Below, piece after piece: positions 29,342 through 39,400 of a stretch of 64,000 nucleotides of DNA. The translations under genes were made by a program, and so were the position numbers. This stretch comes from Gardnerella vaginalis (GTDB lineage: Bacteria > Actinomycetota > Actinomycetes > Actinomycetales > Bifidobacteriaceae). Positions within the stretch are counted from its first letter, which is position 1, and each line of letters begins with the position of its first letter. The DNA is taken from positions 124,001-188,000 of the forward strand of contig NZ_KQ956813.1 in NCBI RefSeq assembly GCF_001546455.1, written 5' to 3'. Below the pieces are notes generated by a model. The model searched no databases and was not told the DNA's origin. It saw nothing but the letters and a program-made list of their open reading frames with translations.

Positions 29342-30089
29342 AAAAAATCCAATCTTCAAAAATAAGCGCATAAAAAATCTTGATTAGCACATCAACAACT
29401 CCAACGCGAACATCTTGTCTCTGCCCAACAATATTTAACTGCGCACAAATAGTAAATCCGCAATCCAACGAGTCAATATTGCATTTGCTTAAAGAAATAT
29501 TGCTTATTTTGCCGCATCCGCAATCAAAAACATAGTCTTTAATCTCGCTGATTTTTAACGAAACAGAATCAAAATCAAGCAAAGAACAGCAATCTGAAGC
29601 AGAATTGGGAATAAAAATACCAACGTAAGCTAAACCAGCTGGCTTTGTACCATCTGAGCCAGGCCCTGCAACTCCCGTAGTAGAAAATCCAATAACAGGA
29701 AAATCTGCATTATCAACGTCTTTTTTAGGCTCTAAACACTCGTATTGCCACTTGGAGCCGCTATATAATCTTGCACAACCAAACGCCATTTGTTTAGCAA
29801 CGCTAGGCTCTACAGCACCGAAAGTTTTAAGAAAATCGGGGTCCACTCCAAGAATCTTAGATTTTTCGCGAATATCATACGTAACAGCAGAACCGAGAAA
29901 AACCTTTGAAGCTCCAGGAATCTTTACAAACGAATCTGCAAGAAGACCTCCAGTTAAAGATTCTGCACAACAAATATGCAAAGACTTGTTTGCGCAAAAA
30001 TCAAGAATCTTACTTACTAAAACGTCTGTAGAATCATTCACTAAATCGTTTGCTAAAGCGCTTGCTAAGTCGTTACACATTTTTATCAA
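29328..30089 (-). CDS. CinA-family protein (PncC-type amidohydrolase domain) with cysteine-rich insertion
   Basis: 253 aa against ~160-170 for the domain. The PncC core is visible: ICCAESLTGGLLADSF (near 40), GSAVTYDIREKSKILGV, GAVEPSVAKQMA and TGVAGPGSDGTKPAG. Enzymes of this type deamidate nicotinamide mononucleotide. Two insertions stand out: ~15 residues before the TGVAGPG motif and ~50 residues after VGIFI, the latter holding seven Cys (DCC, DCGC, KC, DC, IC). The catalytic Ser/Lys-region motifs are retained, so activity is plausible. It overlaps pgsA by 4 bases. The N-terminal CinA nucleotide domain is absent. Confidence 0.85.
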   Translation of the reverse strand: MIKMCNDLASALANDLVNDSTDVLVSKILDFCANKSLHICCAESLTGGLLADSFVKIPGASKVFLGSAVTYDIREKSKILGVDPDFLKTFGAVEPSVAKQMAFGCARLYSGSKWQYECLEPKKDVDNADFPVIGFSTTGVAGPGSDGTKPAGLAYVGIFIPNSASDCCSLLDFDSVSLKISEIKDYVFDCGCGKISNISLSKCNIDSLDCGFTICAQLNIVGQRQDVRVGVVDVLIKIFYALIFEDWIFYART

Positions 30090-30700
30090 CGCTTAAACGC
30101 ACCGCGAACATAAAGGAATCCAGAATAAAGTGCAAAACCAAGAGCAATGCCAATAAAACCGTAGCAAACAGCGTAATAGCACACAACCCACATCGACACA
30201 TTATAAACACAAAATATTGGAACAATAGGCGCAAGAAGCATTGCTATGCCAACAGATTGAGAAAGCGTCTTATATTTTCCTGCCCAAGATGCTGCAATAA
30301 CTTTTCCGCCTTTATCAATAACATAAAAACGCAAAACAGTAATGCCGATTTCTCTAAGAACAAACAAAAGAGTAATCCACCAATAAAGTTCGCCAAAAGC
30401 AGAAGCAATAATAAGAGCGGAAAGTATTAAAAGCTTATCGGCAATAGGGTCCAAGAGCTTTCCAAGTTCTGTAACTTGATTGTATTTTCTAGCCATCCAC
30501 CCATCAAGCTTATCTGTTGAAGCTGCGACTATAAACAGCACAAATGCGCTCCATCGAACCGAAGTGGACGCATAGCCCCAAGGACCTGAAATAAGGTACA
30601 AAACGATGAATACAACAGAAAGAGCTATTCGCACATAAGTCACAATGTTTGGAGCGCAATTCCAACCTTCAAGCAACTTAGACTTACCTTTTTGCAACAT
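30086..30700 (-). CDS. pgsA: CDP-diacylglycerol-glycerol-3-phosphate 3-phosphatidyltransferase PgsA
   Basis: About 204-aa integral membrane enzyme making phosphatidylglycerol phosphate. It has the canonical CDP-alcohol motif DKLDGWMARKYNQVTELGKLLDPIAD, with all four Asp, and ~5 membrane helices. The frame is open to 30748; ATG 30700 is favoured because GGAGGT lies eight bases upstream. Phosphatidylglycerol is the likely substrate of the MprF-like and LTA-synthase-like proteins encoded further along. Followed with 4-base overlap by cinA. Confidence 0.93.
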   Translation of the reverse strand: MLQKGKSKLLEGWNCAPNIVTYVRIALSVVFIVLYLISGPWGYASTSVRWSAFVLFIVAASTDKLDGWMARKYNQVTELGKLLDPIADKLLILSALIIASAFGELYWWITLLFVLREIGITVLRFYVIDKGGKVIAASWAGKYKTLSQSVGIAMLLAPIVPIFCVYNVSMWVVCYYAVCYGFIGIALGFALYSGFLYVRGAFKR

Positions 30701-30796
30701 TGTTAATACCTCCATAACCGCTACACAAACATGGTATAGCAAACGCAAAACTTAATTAAACATTTATAAAATTTATAAACGATTTATAAACAATCC

Positions 30797-33520
30797 TTAA
30801 TTCAAAGAATCAGACTCACCTTTAATAAAAGCTAAAACTTTAGGTAAATCTTGCGGCTGAACAAGAACTTCACGAGCTTTAGACCCTTCGGAAGGGCCAA
30901 CAACTCCTCTAGACTCAAGCAAATCCATAAGTCTGCCCGCCTTTGAGAATCCAACACGAAGCTTTCGCTGAAGCATAGAAGTAGATCCAAACTGCGCACC
31001 AACAACAAGCTCAGCAGCTTGAAGAAGCTCGTCCATATCGTCACCAATATCCGTTGTTTTAGCTTGAATCTGAGCCTGTTCATCTGCCTTTGCAGCCATT
31101 TGCTCAATATCTTCCCTATAACGAGGCTTTCGCTGAGTTCTAACGTATTCCACAGCTTTACGAATCTCCGATTCACTAACCCAAGATCCTTGAACTCGCT
31201 GCGGCTTAGCAGCACCCATTGGAAGAAACAGCGCATCTCCTTGACCAATCAAAGTTTCCGCACCAACAGTGTCTAAAATAACACGAGAATCTGTAGCAGA
31301 AGACGTAGCAAAAGCTAATCGAGACGGAATATTTGCCTTAATCAAGCCAGTTACAACATCAACGGACGGGCGCTGAGTTGCAAGCACCAAATGCACACCA
31401 GCTGCACGAGCAAGCTGAGTTATTCGCTGAATAGAACTTTCAACGTCATTTTTTGCAACCATCATCAAATCAGCCATCTCGTCTACAACAACAAGCAAAT
31501 ACGGGTATGGCGCAACTTTTCTCTCGGAGCCTTTAGGCGCATGAACCTTACCTTCTCGAACAGCCTTGTTGAAGTCTTTAACATGGCGGAAACCAAAGAA
31601 TTGCAAATCGTCGTAACGCGCATCCATCTCTTTAACAACCCATTCAAGAGCCTGAGCCGCTTTTTTAGGATCTGTAATAATCGGAGTTAGCAAATGCGGA
31701 ATTCCGGCATATGCAGAAAGCTCCACTCGCTTTGGATCTACCAAAATCATGCGAACCTGCTCTGGAGTTGCACGCATAATAATCGAAGTTAGCATAGAGT
31801 TTATAAAGCTTGACTTACCAGAGCCAGTAGCTCCCGCAACAAGAAGATGCGGCATTTTATCGAGCGCTGCTGTTACAAAATGACCCTCAACATCTTTACC
31901 AACACCAGTGAGCATAGGATTTGAATCTTGTCGAGCTTTATCTGATCTTAAAACATCTCCAAGGTTTACAATCTCTCGATCTACGTTTGGAATCTCAATA
32001 CCAATCGCAGACTTTCCTGGAATTGGAGACAAAATACGCACATCCGTGCTTGCCACAGCGTATGCAATATTCTTCTGCAGATTTGTAACCTTCTCAACTT
32101 TTACGCCAGGGCCTAATTCAACCTCGTATTGCGTAACGGAAGGGCCTCGCAAAAAGCCAATAACCTTTGCATCCACTTCAAACTGTTCAAACGTAGATGT
32201 TAACGCGCGAATTACTCGATCGTTTGCAGGAGTTCTAGTTGCGTGAGGCTTTCCATGAACAAGCATGTTTAAATCTGGCAATCTGTACGGTTCTTCTTTG
32301 TAGTCTTTTGAACCATCGCTTAAATATTCATCACCATTATTTGCGCTATTTGCACTAACACTATTTACATCAGCGCTATTTTCATCATTTTCTTGCGATA
32401 ATCTATATTGATCCAATTGCTCGGCAGGAATTTTACTCCAAGGGTCTGCTCCACTATATTGTGAATTGCCACTAATAGGCGCCTTTGGGTACTCATCAAT
32501 ATACATTTTGCCAGACGATTGCAAAGAACCATTAGAGGCAACAATACGAGGATGTTGGCTACGATTCTCATCTTCTTGCTCGCCAATCTTAGAGTCATAT
32601 TCTCCAGCAGGGCCATCTTCTTGATTTGGCTTAGAAGAAGCAGAAATAAAAGCGTCGTCACCAGCATACGCATCTAAAAGCTCGCTGTTATTATCTTTCT
32701 TTTTAGAGCCAAACAGAGTGTTGAAAAGCTTTGAAATTACTGAATTATGCAGAGTTTTGCGCGACTTTTCGCCTTCGGAAGCATCATGAGTTGGAACACC
32801 TTCTGCAAACTCAAGATTTTCACTGTTAGCAGAGCTTAAATCTTTAGAATCATAAGATTCATCATCTGGATTATCTTTAGCATCCCTAGACTTTTTAAAA
32901 ATAACAGAAGATACAAATTGAGTAATGTCTGTAACATGCAGCTTAAGAATCATTAGAAGAGCAAAAATAGCGATAATAACAAAGATTGCAAGAGCAAAAG
33001 TTTTAGATAACCCCCATGCTAATGGCGAACCCAAGGAAAATCCTAATAATCCTCCAGCTTTTTGCAAATCATCTATATTAAATTCCTGATTTTTGCTTGC
33101 AAACAAAATGTCTAAAATGGAGCAAATAGACCATAGTAAAAGAACAAAGCCGCCTATAACGCGCGGATTACCAGATTTAGCACCACTATTTCGCATAAGT
33201 CTAATTGCAACCGCACTAAGCCACACTGGCAAAACAACACTCATAACTCCAAAAACAGCAGAAGACAATGAGTGCAAGGCAATTCCTAAGAATCCGCTAA
33301 CTCTAAACCATTCGGATGCACAAAAAAGAACAGCAAGAATAAGCATTACAAAACACAAGCCGTCCCTGCGATAGGCTTCATCATATTGCCCAACTCCAAA
33401 AAGTGAGCGAACTGCTTTGCCAATAACACGCGGTACAAAAAGAAGAGCAGACTCCCAAAATGGCTCACCAGAAGAGACTTTTGACAATGTTTTAGACTGC
33501 TTACCACCCTTGTCTGGCAT
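30797..33520 (-). CDS. ftsK: FtsK/SpoIIIE-type DNA translocase
   Basis: 907-aa septal DNA pump. Four to five N-terminal membrane helices (to about 195) are followed by an acidic Ser/Asn/Asp linker to ~430, then the RecA-like motor with Walker [10 protein letters not shown] (about 560-568), Walker [13 protein letters not shown], and [12 protein letters not shown]. The C-terminal gamma domain ([24 protein letters not shown]) recognises polar guide sequences. Length is typical. It starts 227 bases beyond the tRNA-His terminator and is followed after 96 bases by pgsA. Confidence 0.96.
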   Translation of the reverse strand: MPDKGGKQSKTLSKVSSGEPFWESALLFVPRVIGKAVRSLFGVGQYDEAYRRDGLCFVMLILAVLFCASEWFRVSGFLGIALHSLSSAVFGVMSVVLPVWLSAVAIRLMRNSGAKSGNPRVIGGFVLLLWSICSILDILFASKNQEFNIDDLQKAGGLLGFSLGSPLAWGLSKTFALAIFVIIAIFALLMILKLHVTDITQFVSSVIFKKSRDAKDNPDDESYDSKDLSSANSENLEFAEGVPTHDASEGEKSRKTLHNSVISKLFNTLFGSKKKDNNSELLDAYAGDDAFISASSKPNQEDGPAGEYDSKIGEQEDENRSQHPRIVASNGSLQSSGKMYIDEYPKAPISGNSQYSGADPWSKIPAEQLDQYRLSQENDENSADVNSVSANSANNGDEYLSDGSKDYKEEPYRLPDLNMLVHGKPHATRTPANDRVIRALTSTFEQFEVDAKVIGFLRGPSVTQYEVELGPGVKVEKVTNLQKNIAYAVASTDVRILSPIPGKSAIGIEIPNVDREIVNLGDVLRSDKARQDSNPMLTGVGKDVEGHFVTAALDKMPHLLVAGATGSGKSSFINSMLTSIIMRATPEQVRMILVDPKRVELSAYAGIPHLLTPIITDPKKAAQALEWVVKEMDARYDDLQFFGFRHVKDFNKAVREGKVHAPKGSERKVAPYPYLLVVVDEMADLMMVAKNDVESSIQRITQLARAAGVHLVLATQRPSVDVVTGLIKANIPSRLAFATSSATDSRVILDTVGAETLIGQGDALFLPMGAAKPQRVQGSWVSESEIRKAVEYVRTQRKPRYREDIEQMAAKADEQAQIQAKTTDIGDDMDELLQAAELVVGAQFGSTSMLQRKLRVGFSKAGRLMDLLESRGVVGPSEGSKAREVLVQPQDLPKVLAFIKGESDSLN

Positions 33521-33747
33521 ACAACCGCTCCTTTTTAAAATGCTAAGTCTAAGTCCACTAACCGCTAATTACAGCACACAATCGCCAGCTTTTAGCTAAC
33601 TAAGTACCACACCAACCGAATTACTTAAACAATATCCAATCACCTATTAGCAAATCATTAGCCTTAACTATTCTACTCCATTGCATAAAACAACTCGTGC
33701 ATAAATAGGACGGATTATAGGGGTTGGGCTATAGCCTAAAAGTCATG
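33521..33747. other. intergenic region between ftsK and the tRNA-His terminator
   Basis: 227 bases that should hold the ftsK promoter. A short palindrome GGCTATAGCC lies at about 33727-33736. I see no small gene or structured RNA. Confidence 0.4.
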
Positions 33748-33774
33748 AAAAAAAAAACGGCTGGAAACCAGCCG
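33748..33774 (-). terminator. intrinsic terminator after tRNA-His
   Basis: A 7-bp GC-rich stem (33758-33764 with 33768-33774), three-base loop, and a run of ten T on the minus strand. Confidence 0.92.
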
Positions 33775-33780
33775 AATAAG

Positions 33781-33857
33781 TGGGGTGGCTAACGCGGCTT
33801 GAACGCGCGACCTTCTGAACCACAATCAGATGCTCTACCGACTGAGCTATAGCCACC
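33781..33857 (-). tRNA. tRNA-His (anticodon GTG), CCA encoded
   Basis: Minus-strand cloverleaf: acceptor GTGGCTA with TAGCCAC, an extra 5' G (G-1) opposite discriminator C as in histidine tRNAs, D arm TAGCTCAGTCGGTAGAGC, anticodon loop TTGTGGT, T arm CGCGTTCAAGCCGCG, and genomic CCA at 33781-33783. A TATAGT-like -10 (33900-33905, minus strand) lies upstream. Confidence 0.96.
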
Positions 33858-33989
33858 ATTACGGCGCGAAACCCTTCGGGAATCGCACAACAGAGGAATA
33901 CTATACACGATTTTTTTCATTTACGCTAGCCCACACGTTTTCGGCGCGTCGCAAGAAAATACGACATTACTTAATGACACAATATAAAT

Positions 33990-35366
33990 ATGAGTTTTTT
34001 GCAAAAATCGGATGCAAGCATTGCGTCTAATAAAGAGCCAAACAATAACAAAAATGCAAATAACGATTTAAGCAAGAGCATTGCAAACAATCGAACTTTT
34101 GGCATTTTAAATTCAAAATCACACACAACTACAGTCCTTCTTTTAGGTTCTGGAGAACTTGGAAAAGAAATTGCTATAGAACTTATAAGACTTGGCGTTA
34201 AAGTGTGCGCTGCAGACAGTTATGCAAATGCTCCAGCAATGCAAGTTGCACAAGAAAATCGCGTTTTAGACATGAGCGATTCCAAAAAACTGCAAGATTT
34301 AATAGATGATATAAATCCAAACATAATAATTCCAGAAATTGAAGCAATATCAACCGAAGTATTAAGGAATGTTGTAAAAAACAAAAAGATTCAAGTTGTT
34401 CCAAGCTCCGATATTACTGCGATTGCAATGGACCGCGAAGCTTTACGAAAAATAGCACACGAAGACATTGGCTTGCCTACTACACCATATCGCTTTGCTT
34501 CTAGCTACAAAGAATTAGAAGAAGGCGCCAAGCAGGTGGGATACCCTTGTGTTGTAAAACCAATAATGAGTTCTTCTGGGCATGGTCAATCTATTGTAAA
34601 AGATTCTAAAAATCTTCAAGAAGCTTGGTACGAAGCTCAAAACGGAAGAAGATCTAAGCATAAAAGTGCAGATGCACAAAACGATATATCTCGTGTAATC
34701 GTGGAAGCATTAGCACCTTTAGACTATGAGCTAACTGTTTTAACTGTATGCTCTAGCGCTGGAATAACAACATGTGAACCTATTGCTCAATGCCAAAAAA
34801 ATGGCGATTATAGGCAATCGTGGCAGCCAGCAAACATACCAGAAAGCGTTCGTCTTAATGCTCAAAACATTGCTAAACAAGCAGTAGAGGGCTTAAGCAA
34901 AATTGCAAAGAATAACGGCGAAACCGGCTGGGGCGTTTATGGAGTTGAACTTTTTGTTCTTAAAAATGGAGATTTACTTTTTAACGAATTATCTCCAAGA
35001 CCTCACGACACTGGCATGGTAACAATGATTTCGCAATATTACAGCGAGTTTGCCCTACACGTTTTAGCAGTGTTAGGCGTTCCAATTACGCAAAAACACA
35101 CAGCTCTTTGCCTAAAAGATAACGAAGTTGCTTTAAGCTACGCTCTTGTTGTGCAAGGAAACGGAGCTGTAGGATTTACAAATCTTGCGCAAGCATTAGA
35201 TGAAGAAGATTGCCAACGCAGCAGCATACGAATTTTTGGAAAGCCAGAAGTTCACGGCTCAAGAAGGATGGGTGTTATTTTGACAGTGTCAAGCAGCCAG
35301 CAGAAAGCAAAATCTTTTGCGACACGCATTGCAGATTTGCTGCACACAGTTGAACTTCCCGCATAA
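33990..35366 (+). CDS. purT: formate-dependent phosphoribosylglycinamide formyltransferase PurT
   Basis: ATP-grasp enzyme that uses formate instead of formyl-folate for purine step 3. Signature segments: VLLLGSGELGKEIAIE near residue 50, DSYANAPAMQVAQ, IIPEIEAI, VVKPIMSSSGHGQS, and the NELSPRPHDTGMVT metal-binding motif. 458 aa with a ~45-residue Asn/Lys/Ser-rich N-terminus before the fold. The start is uncertain: ATG 33990 has no Shine-Dalgarno and a TATAAA only one base ahead, so a promoter there would begin the mRNA inside the gene; a downstream non-ATG start is possible. First gene of the purine cluster. Confidence 0.93.
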   Translation: MSFLQKSDASIASNKEPNNNKNANNDLSKSIANNRTFGILNSKSHTTTVLLLGSGELGKEIAIELIRLGVKVCAADSYANAPAMQVAQENRVLDMSDSKKLQDLIDDINPNIIIPEIEAISTEVLRNVVKNKKIQVVPSSDITAIAMDREALRKIAHEDIGLPTTPYRFASSYKELEEGAKQVGYPCVVKPIMSSSGHGQSIVKDSKNLQEAWYEAQNGRRSKHKSADAQNDISRVIVEALAPLDYELTVLTVCSSAGITTCEPIAQCQKNGDYRQSWQPANIPESVRLNAQNIAKQAVEGLSKIAKNNGETGWGVYGVELFVLKNGDLLFNELSPRPHDTGMVTMISQYYSEFALHVLAVLGVPITQKHTALCLKDNEVALSYALVVQGNGAVGFTNLAQALDEEDCQRSSIRIFGKPEVHGSRRMGVILTVSSSQQKAKSFATRIADLLHTVELPA

Positions 35367-35475
35367 ACCGTTGAAAAATCAAGGTTTTTACCATTACATT
35401 TACGTAAAAAATCAAAAAATAATCTAACTAAATTGTAGGTAACAATTGTTAGTCTAATCGTGCTGGCAGGTTGAA

Positions 35476-35499
35476 TAAATCATCAAATATGATGATTTA
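35476..35499. promoter_or_regulatory. inverted repeat upstream of purC
   Basis: Perfect 9-base arms TAAATCATC and GATGATTTA separated by six bases, 36 bases ahead of the purC start. No T-run follows, so it is more likely an operator or leader hairpin than a terminator. Confidence 0.45.
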
Positions 35500-35534
35500 C
35501 GCCGTCCGCATAAATGCAACAGAGAGGCACGTCA

Positions 35535-36317
35535 ATGGAAAAACTTGACAAGTTGTATGAAGGCAAAGCAAAAAAATTGTATGCCACCAATAACGATAAC
35601 GTATTGTGGGTTCAATACATGAATCAAGCCACAGCTGGCAATGGTCTTAAAAAAGCTCAAATTGCTGGAAAAGGCAGCTTAAATAATCAAATCACCTCTT
35701 TAATATTCAATCTTCTTAATGCTCGTGGTGTAAAAAGCCATTTTCTTGGAAGAATCTCTAATACCGAGCAACTCGTTAAGCGCATGAAGATGTTTCCGCT
35801 AGAAATAATCATGAGAAACACAGCTGCGGGATCTTTTGCAAAACGATATGCAGTTAAAGAAGGAACTGCCCTAAAAAAGCCTCTTTTGGAATTTTGCGTA
35901 AAGTCAGACGATCTTGGTGATCCATTTATTAACCCAGATGGCGTTGTGGCTTTAGGTCTTGCTAGCGAAAGCGAAATGGCAGAAATTACAAAGCAGGCTC
36001 ATGCTGTAAATAATGCACTTTTAGACATCTTCAACAAAATTGACGTTCAACTCGTTGACTTTAAGATTGAAGAAGGCGTTGACGCGCAAGGAAACATTCT
36101 TCTTGCAGACGAGATAACGCCAGATACGTGCAGACTTTGGGACAAGCGAAATGCAAATGGATCCGAAGTAAGTCACTTAGACAAAGACTTGTTCAGACGC
36201 GATTTAGGAGACATAATCCCAGCCTACGAAGAAATATTCTCAAGGCTTAAATCTCTTGCGCAAAGCGAAGGAGTGAACTTCGACGAAGTCAATCCAAACG
36301 ATTGCACTGAACAATGA
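35535..36317 (+). CDS. purC: SAICAR synthetase PurC
   Basis: 260 aa; joins aspartate to CAIR. Motifs: [13 protein letters not shown] (ATP site), [23 protein letters not shown], and LVDFKIEEG...[14 protein letters not shown]. The frame opens at 35514, but ATG 35535 has AGAGAGG seven bases upstream and matches the family start [11 protein letters not shown]. It lies 168 bases after purT, with a palindrome in the gap, and 130 bases before purL. Confidence 0.96.
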   Translation: MEKLDKLYEGKAKKLYATNNDNVLWVQYMNQATAGNGLKKAQIAGKGSLNNQITSLIFNLLNARGVKSHFLGRISNTEQLVKRMKMFPLEIIMRNTAAGSFAKRYAVKEGTALKKPLLEFCVKSDDLGDPFINPDGVVALGLASESEMAEITKQAHAVNNALLDIFNKIDVQLVDFKIEEGVDAQGNILLADEITPDTCRLWDKRNANGSEVSHLDKDLFRRDLGDIIPAYEEIFSRLKSLAQSEGVNFDEVNPNDCTEQ

Positions 36318-36324
36318 TTTTAAT

Positions 36325-36354
36325 GTGGCTCGCATCTTTTAAGGTGCGAGCCAC
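36325..36354 (+). terminator. GC-rich hairpin between purC and purL, no T-run
   Basis: A perfect 10-bp stem (36325-36334 with 36345-36354) begins eight bases after the purC stop. Without a following T stretch it is a weak terminator or an mRNA-stabilising or processing hairpin. Confidence 0.5.
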
Positions 36355-36447
36355 GCGCGTTCTTAAACGAATAAAACAAGTAAAAACAAAAACAAAAATA
36401 GCCAAACTACAAAATAGCAAAAACTACAATTGTAAGGCAGGTTCACC

Positions 36448-39400
36448 GTGGTATTTCGCGTTTATGTTGAAAAACGATCTGGTTTCGATATAAAAGCCCA
36501 ACATCTTAATCACGAGCTTAAAGAGATTCTTGGTATTAATTCCCTAAGATCCACGCGCATAATCAACAGGTACGACGTAGAGGGAATATCTAAAGAACTT
36601 TTTAATACTGCAATTAAAACTGTTCTTAGCGAACCGCCAGTAGATAATACATACGACTACTTGCCTATTAGCACAAATGAACACGTTTTTGCTATAGAGT
36701 TCCTTCCAGGGCAATTTGACCAACGTGCACAATCGGCAAGCGAATGCATACAAATGATTAGTCAGGGAGAATGCCCTAAGGTTAAAACAGCTCAAATTCT
36801 TGCATTTAAAGGCGATTTAACTAAAGAAGACCTTGATGCAATAAAACACTACGTTATTAATCCAGTAGAAGCTCGCGAGGCATCTTTAGATGAAGTTAGC
36901 ACGCTTGCAACCGAAGCGATTGTTCCAGCAAATGTAGAGGTATTAGACGGATTTAACGACTTAGATTCCATTGGATTACAAAAATTCATAGAAGACCGCG
37001 CGCTTGCAATGGACTTAGCTGATGCCAAATTCTGCCAGGATTATTTTAAAAACGAAAATCGTAATCCAACTATTACCGAAATAAAAGTAATAGACACGTA
37101 CTGGTCTGATCATTGCCGTCACACTACGTTTGGAACACATTTTAAAGACGTACAAATAGATGATGAGCAAGTAAAAGATGCTTTTAATCGCTATCTTAAA
37201 TTAAGGGAAGAGCTTAAGCGTACAAATAAGCCGATTTGCCTTATGGACATGGCAACTATTGGCGCAAAATATTTAAAGCATACCGGAAAGCTTAAAAACT
37301 TAGACGAATCCGAAGAAATCAACGCGTGCACAGTAAAAGTAAAGGTTGACGTTAACGGGCACGATGAAGACTGGCTGTTTTTGTTTAAAAACGAAACGCA
37401 TAATCATCCTACAGAAATAGAACCTTTTGGTGGAGCCGCAACATGCATTGGCGGTTGCATTCGTGACCCACTTTCTGGCAGATCCTATGTGTATCAGGCA
37501 ATGCGAGTAACAGGAGCAGCCGACCCTAGAACGCCTATTAGCGAAACTTTAGAAGGAAAACTATCTCAAAGAAAAATCGTAACTTCGGCAGCTGCAGGAT
37601 ATTCGTCTTACGGAAATCAGATTGGACTTGCAACAGGCGAAGTTCACGAGCTTTACCATCCAGGATATGTTGCAAAGCGCATGGAAGTTGGAGCTGTTGT
37701 AGCTGCTACACCAGCAGACCATGTTCGCAGGGAAACGCCTGAGGCAGGAGATGTGATTATTCTTCTTGGTGGCAGAACTGGAAGAGACGGAATAGGCGGT
37801 GCAACTGGTGCTTCTAAAGCTCAAGATACTGAAAGCATTGAAGAATGCGGAGCAGAAGTACAAAAAGGAAACGCACCTATTGAGCGTAAACTACAACGAC
37901 TTTTTAGACGAAAAGATGCATGCCGTCTTATTAAGCGTTGCAACGATTTTGGCGCGGGCGGAGTTAGTGTTGCCACGGGCGAAATCGCAGATGGATTGAT
38001 TATTGACTTAGACAAAGTCTCTAAAAAATACGAAGGGCTTGATGGCACCGAACTTGCTATTTCCGAGTCTCAAGAGCGCATGGCTGTTGATGTTGCCGCA
38101 AGCGACGTAGACGAATTTTTGAGCTACGCTCGTCAAGAGAATCTGGAAGCGCAAGTTGTTGCAACAGTTACAAAAGAAGCTCGAATGAAGATGACTTGGC
38201 GAGGGAAAACAATTGTTGATTTAAGCCGAGAATTCTTAGCTTCTAATGGCGCTTCTAAAACTCAAGATATTCACGTTGAAGGTGGCAAAAACTACACTAC
38301 AAAGTGGCAAGACGCAAGTGACGAATATGCTAATAAGACTTTTAGCGAGCGCATAAAAGATCTTGTTTCAAATATTAATGTTTGCTCAAATAAAGGTCTT
38401 AGTGAAATGTTTGACTCCACTATTGGAGCCGCAACGGTTCTTATGCCATTTGGAGGCCGCCGACAACTCACTCCAGCACAAGCAATGAGCGCAAAATTCC
38501 CAGTATTCGGCGAAACAAACACCGCTTCTGCAATGGCTTGGGGCTTTAACCCGTACATTATGGAAAAGAATCAATTTACGGGCGCTTACTTAGCTGTTGT
38601 AGAATCTTTGGCAAAGCTTGTAGCAAGCGGTTTTACAATCGAAAACGCTTATTTAAGTCTTCAGGAATATTTTGGCAAGCCGCAAAACGTTCCAGAACGT
38701 TGGGGCAAACCTACTGCAGCCGTTCTTGGTGCTTTATGCGCTCAAATTGATTTTGGAGTTGCTGCGATTGGCGGTAAAGACTCTATGAGCGGAAGCTTTG
38801 AAAATCTTGATGTTCCACCAACCCTTATATCTTTTGCTGTTTCTACAGGAGACGCTCGCTTGGCAGTATCTCCAGAGTTTAAGAAAACAAATAGCAAAAT
38901 CCTTAAGATTTCGCCAATCTACAAGCAAGACGGCCTTACTCCTAACGCTCAAAGCTTCTTAGAGGCGATTAGGATTGTGGAAAATCTTACTTCAAATAAG
39001 CATGCGCTCGCAGTTAGTACTCCAGGTTTTGGAGCTAGTGCGGAAAGCTTGTTTAAGATGACTTTAGGTAATCATATTGGCTTAAAGCTTAATGAGTCTG
39101 TTAAAACCGACGACTTATTTAAGCCTAGCTACGGAACTTTCTTTGTAGAAGTAAACGAAGATTTTAACGTTAACGATTTTGCGAGCGAATTTAGCAAAGA
39201 TCTTGTAAATGTTGAATTTATTGGCCAAACTTGCAGTGAATTTAAGTTTTATATTTGCAATGAAGCTATTAGTTTAGACGATTTGCAAGAAGATTGGGAA
39301 AGTCCTCTAGAGGGCATCTTCCCTTACAGAGCTAAGGGCAATGCGGTTCGCGCAATAAATTCCACTAATCGCAAGCCTATTCGAAATCATATGAAATCTC

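Noticed and set aside
30797-33857. Mobile element at tRNA-His
   Set aside because: No integrase or direct repeat of the tRNA end; only chromosomal genes flank it.
35401-35475. Purine riboswitch ahead of purC
   Set aside because: No conserved junction bases or three-stem layout; only a simple palindrome near the gene.
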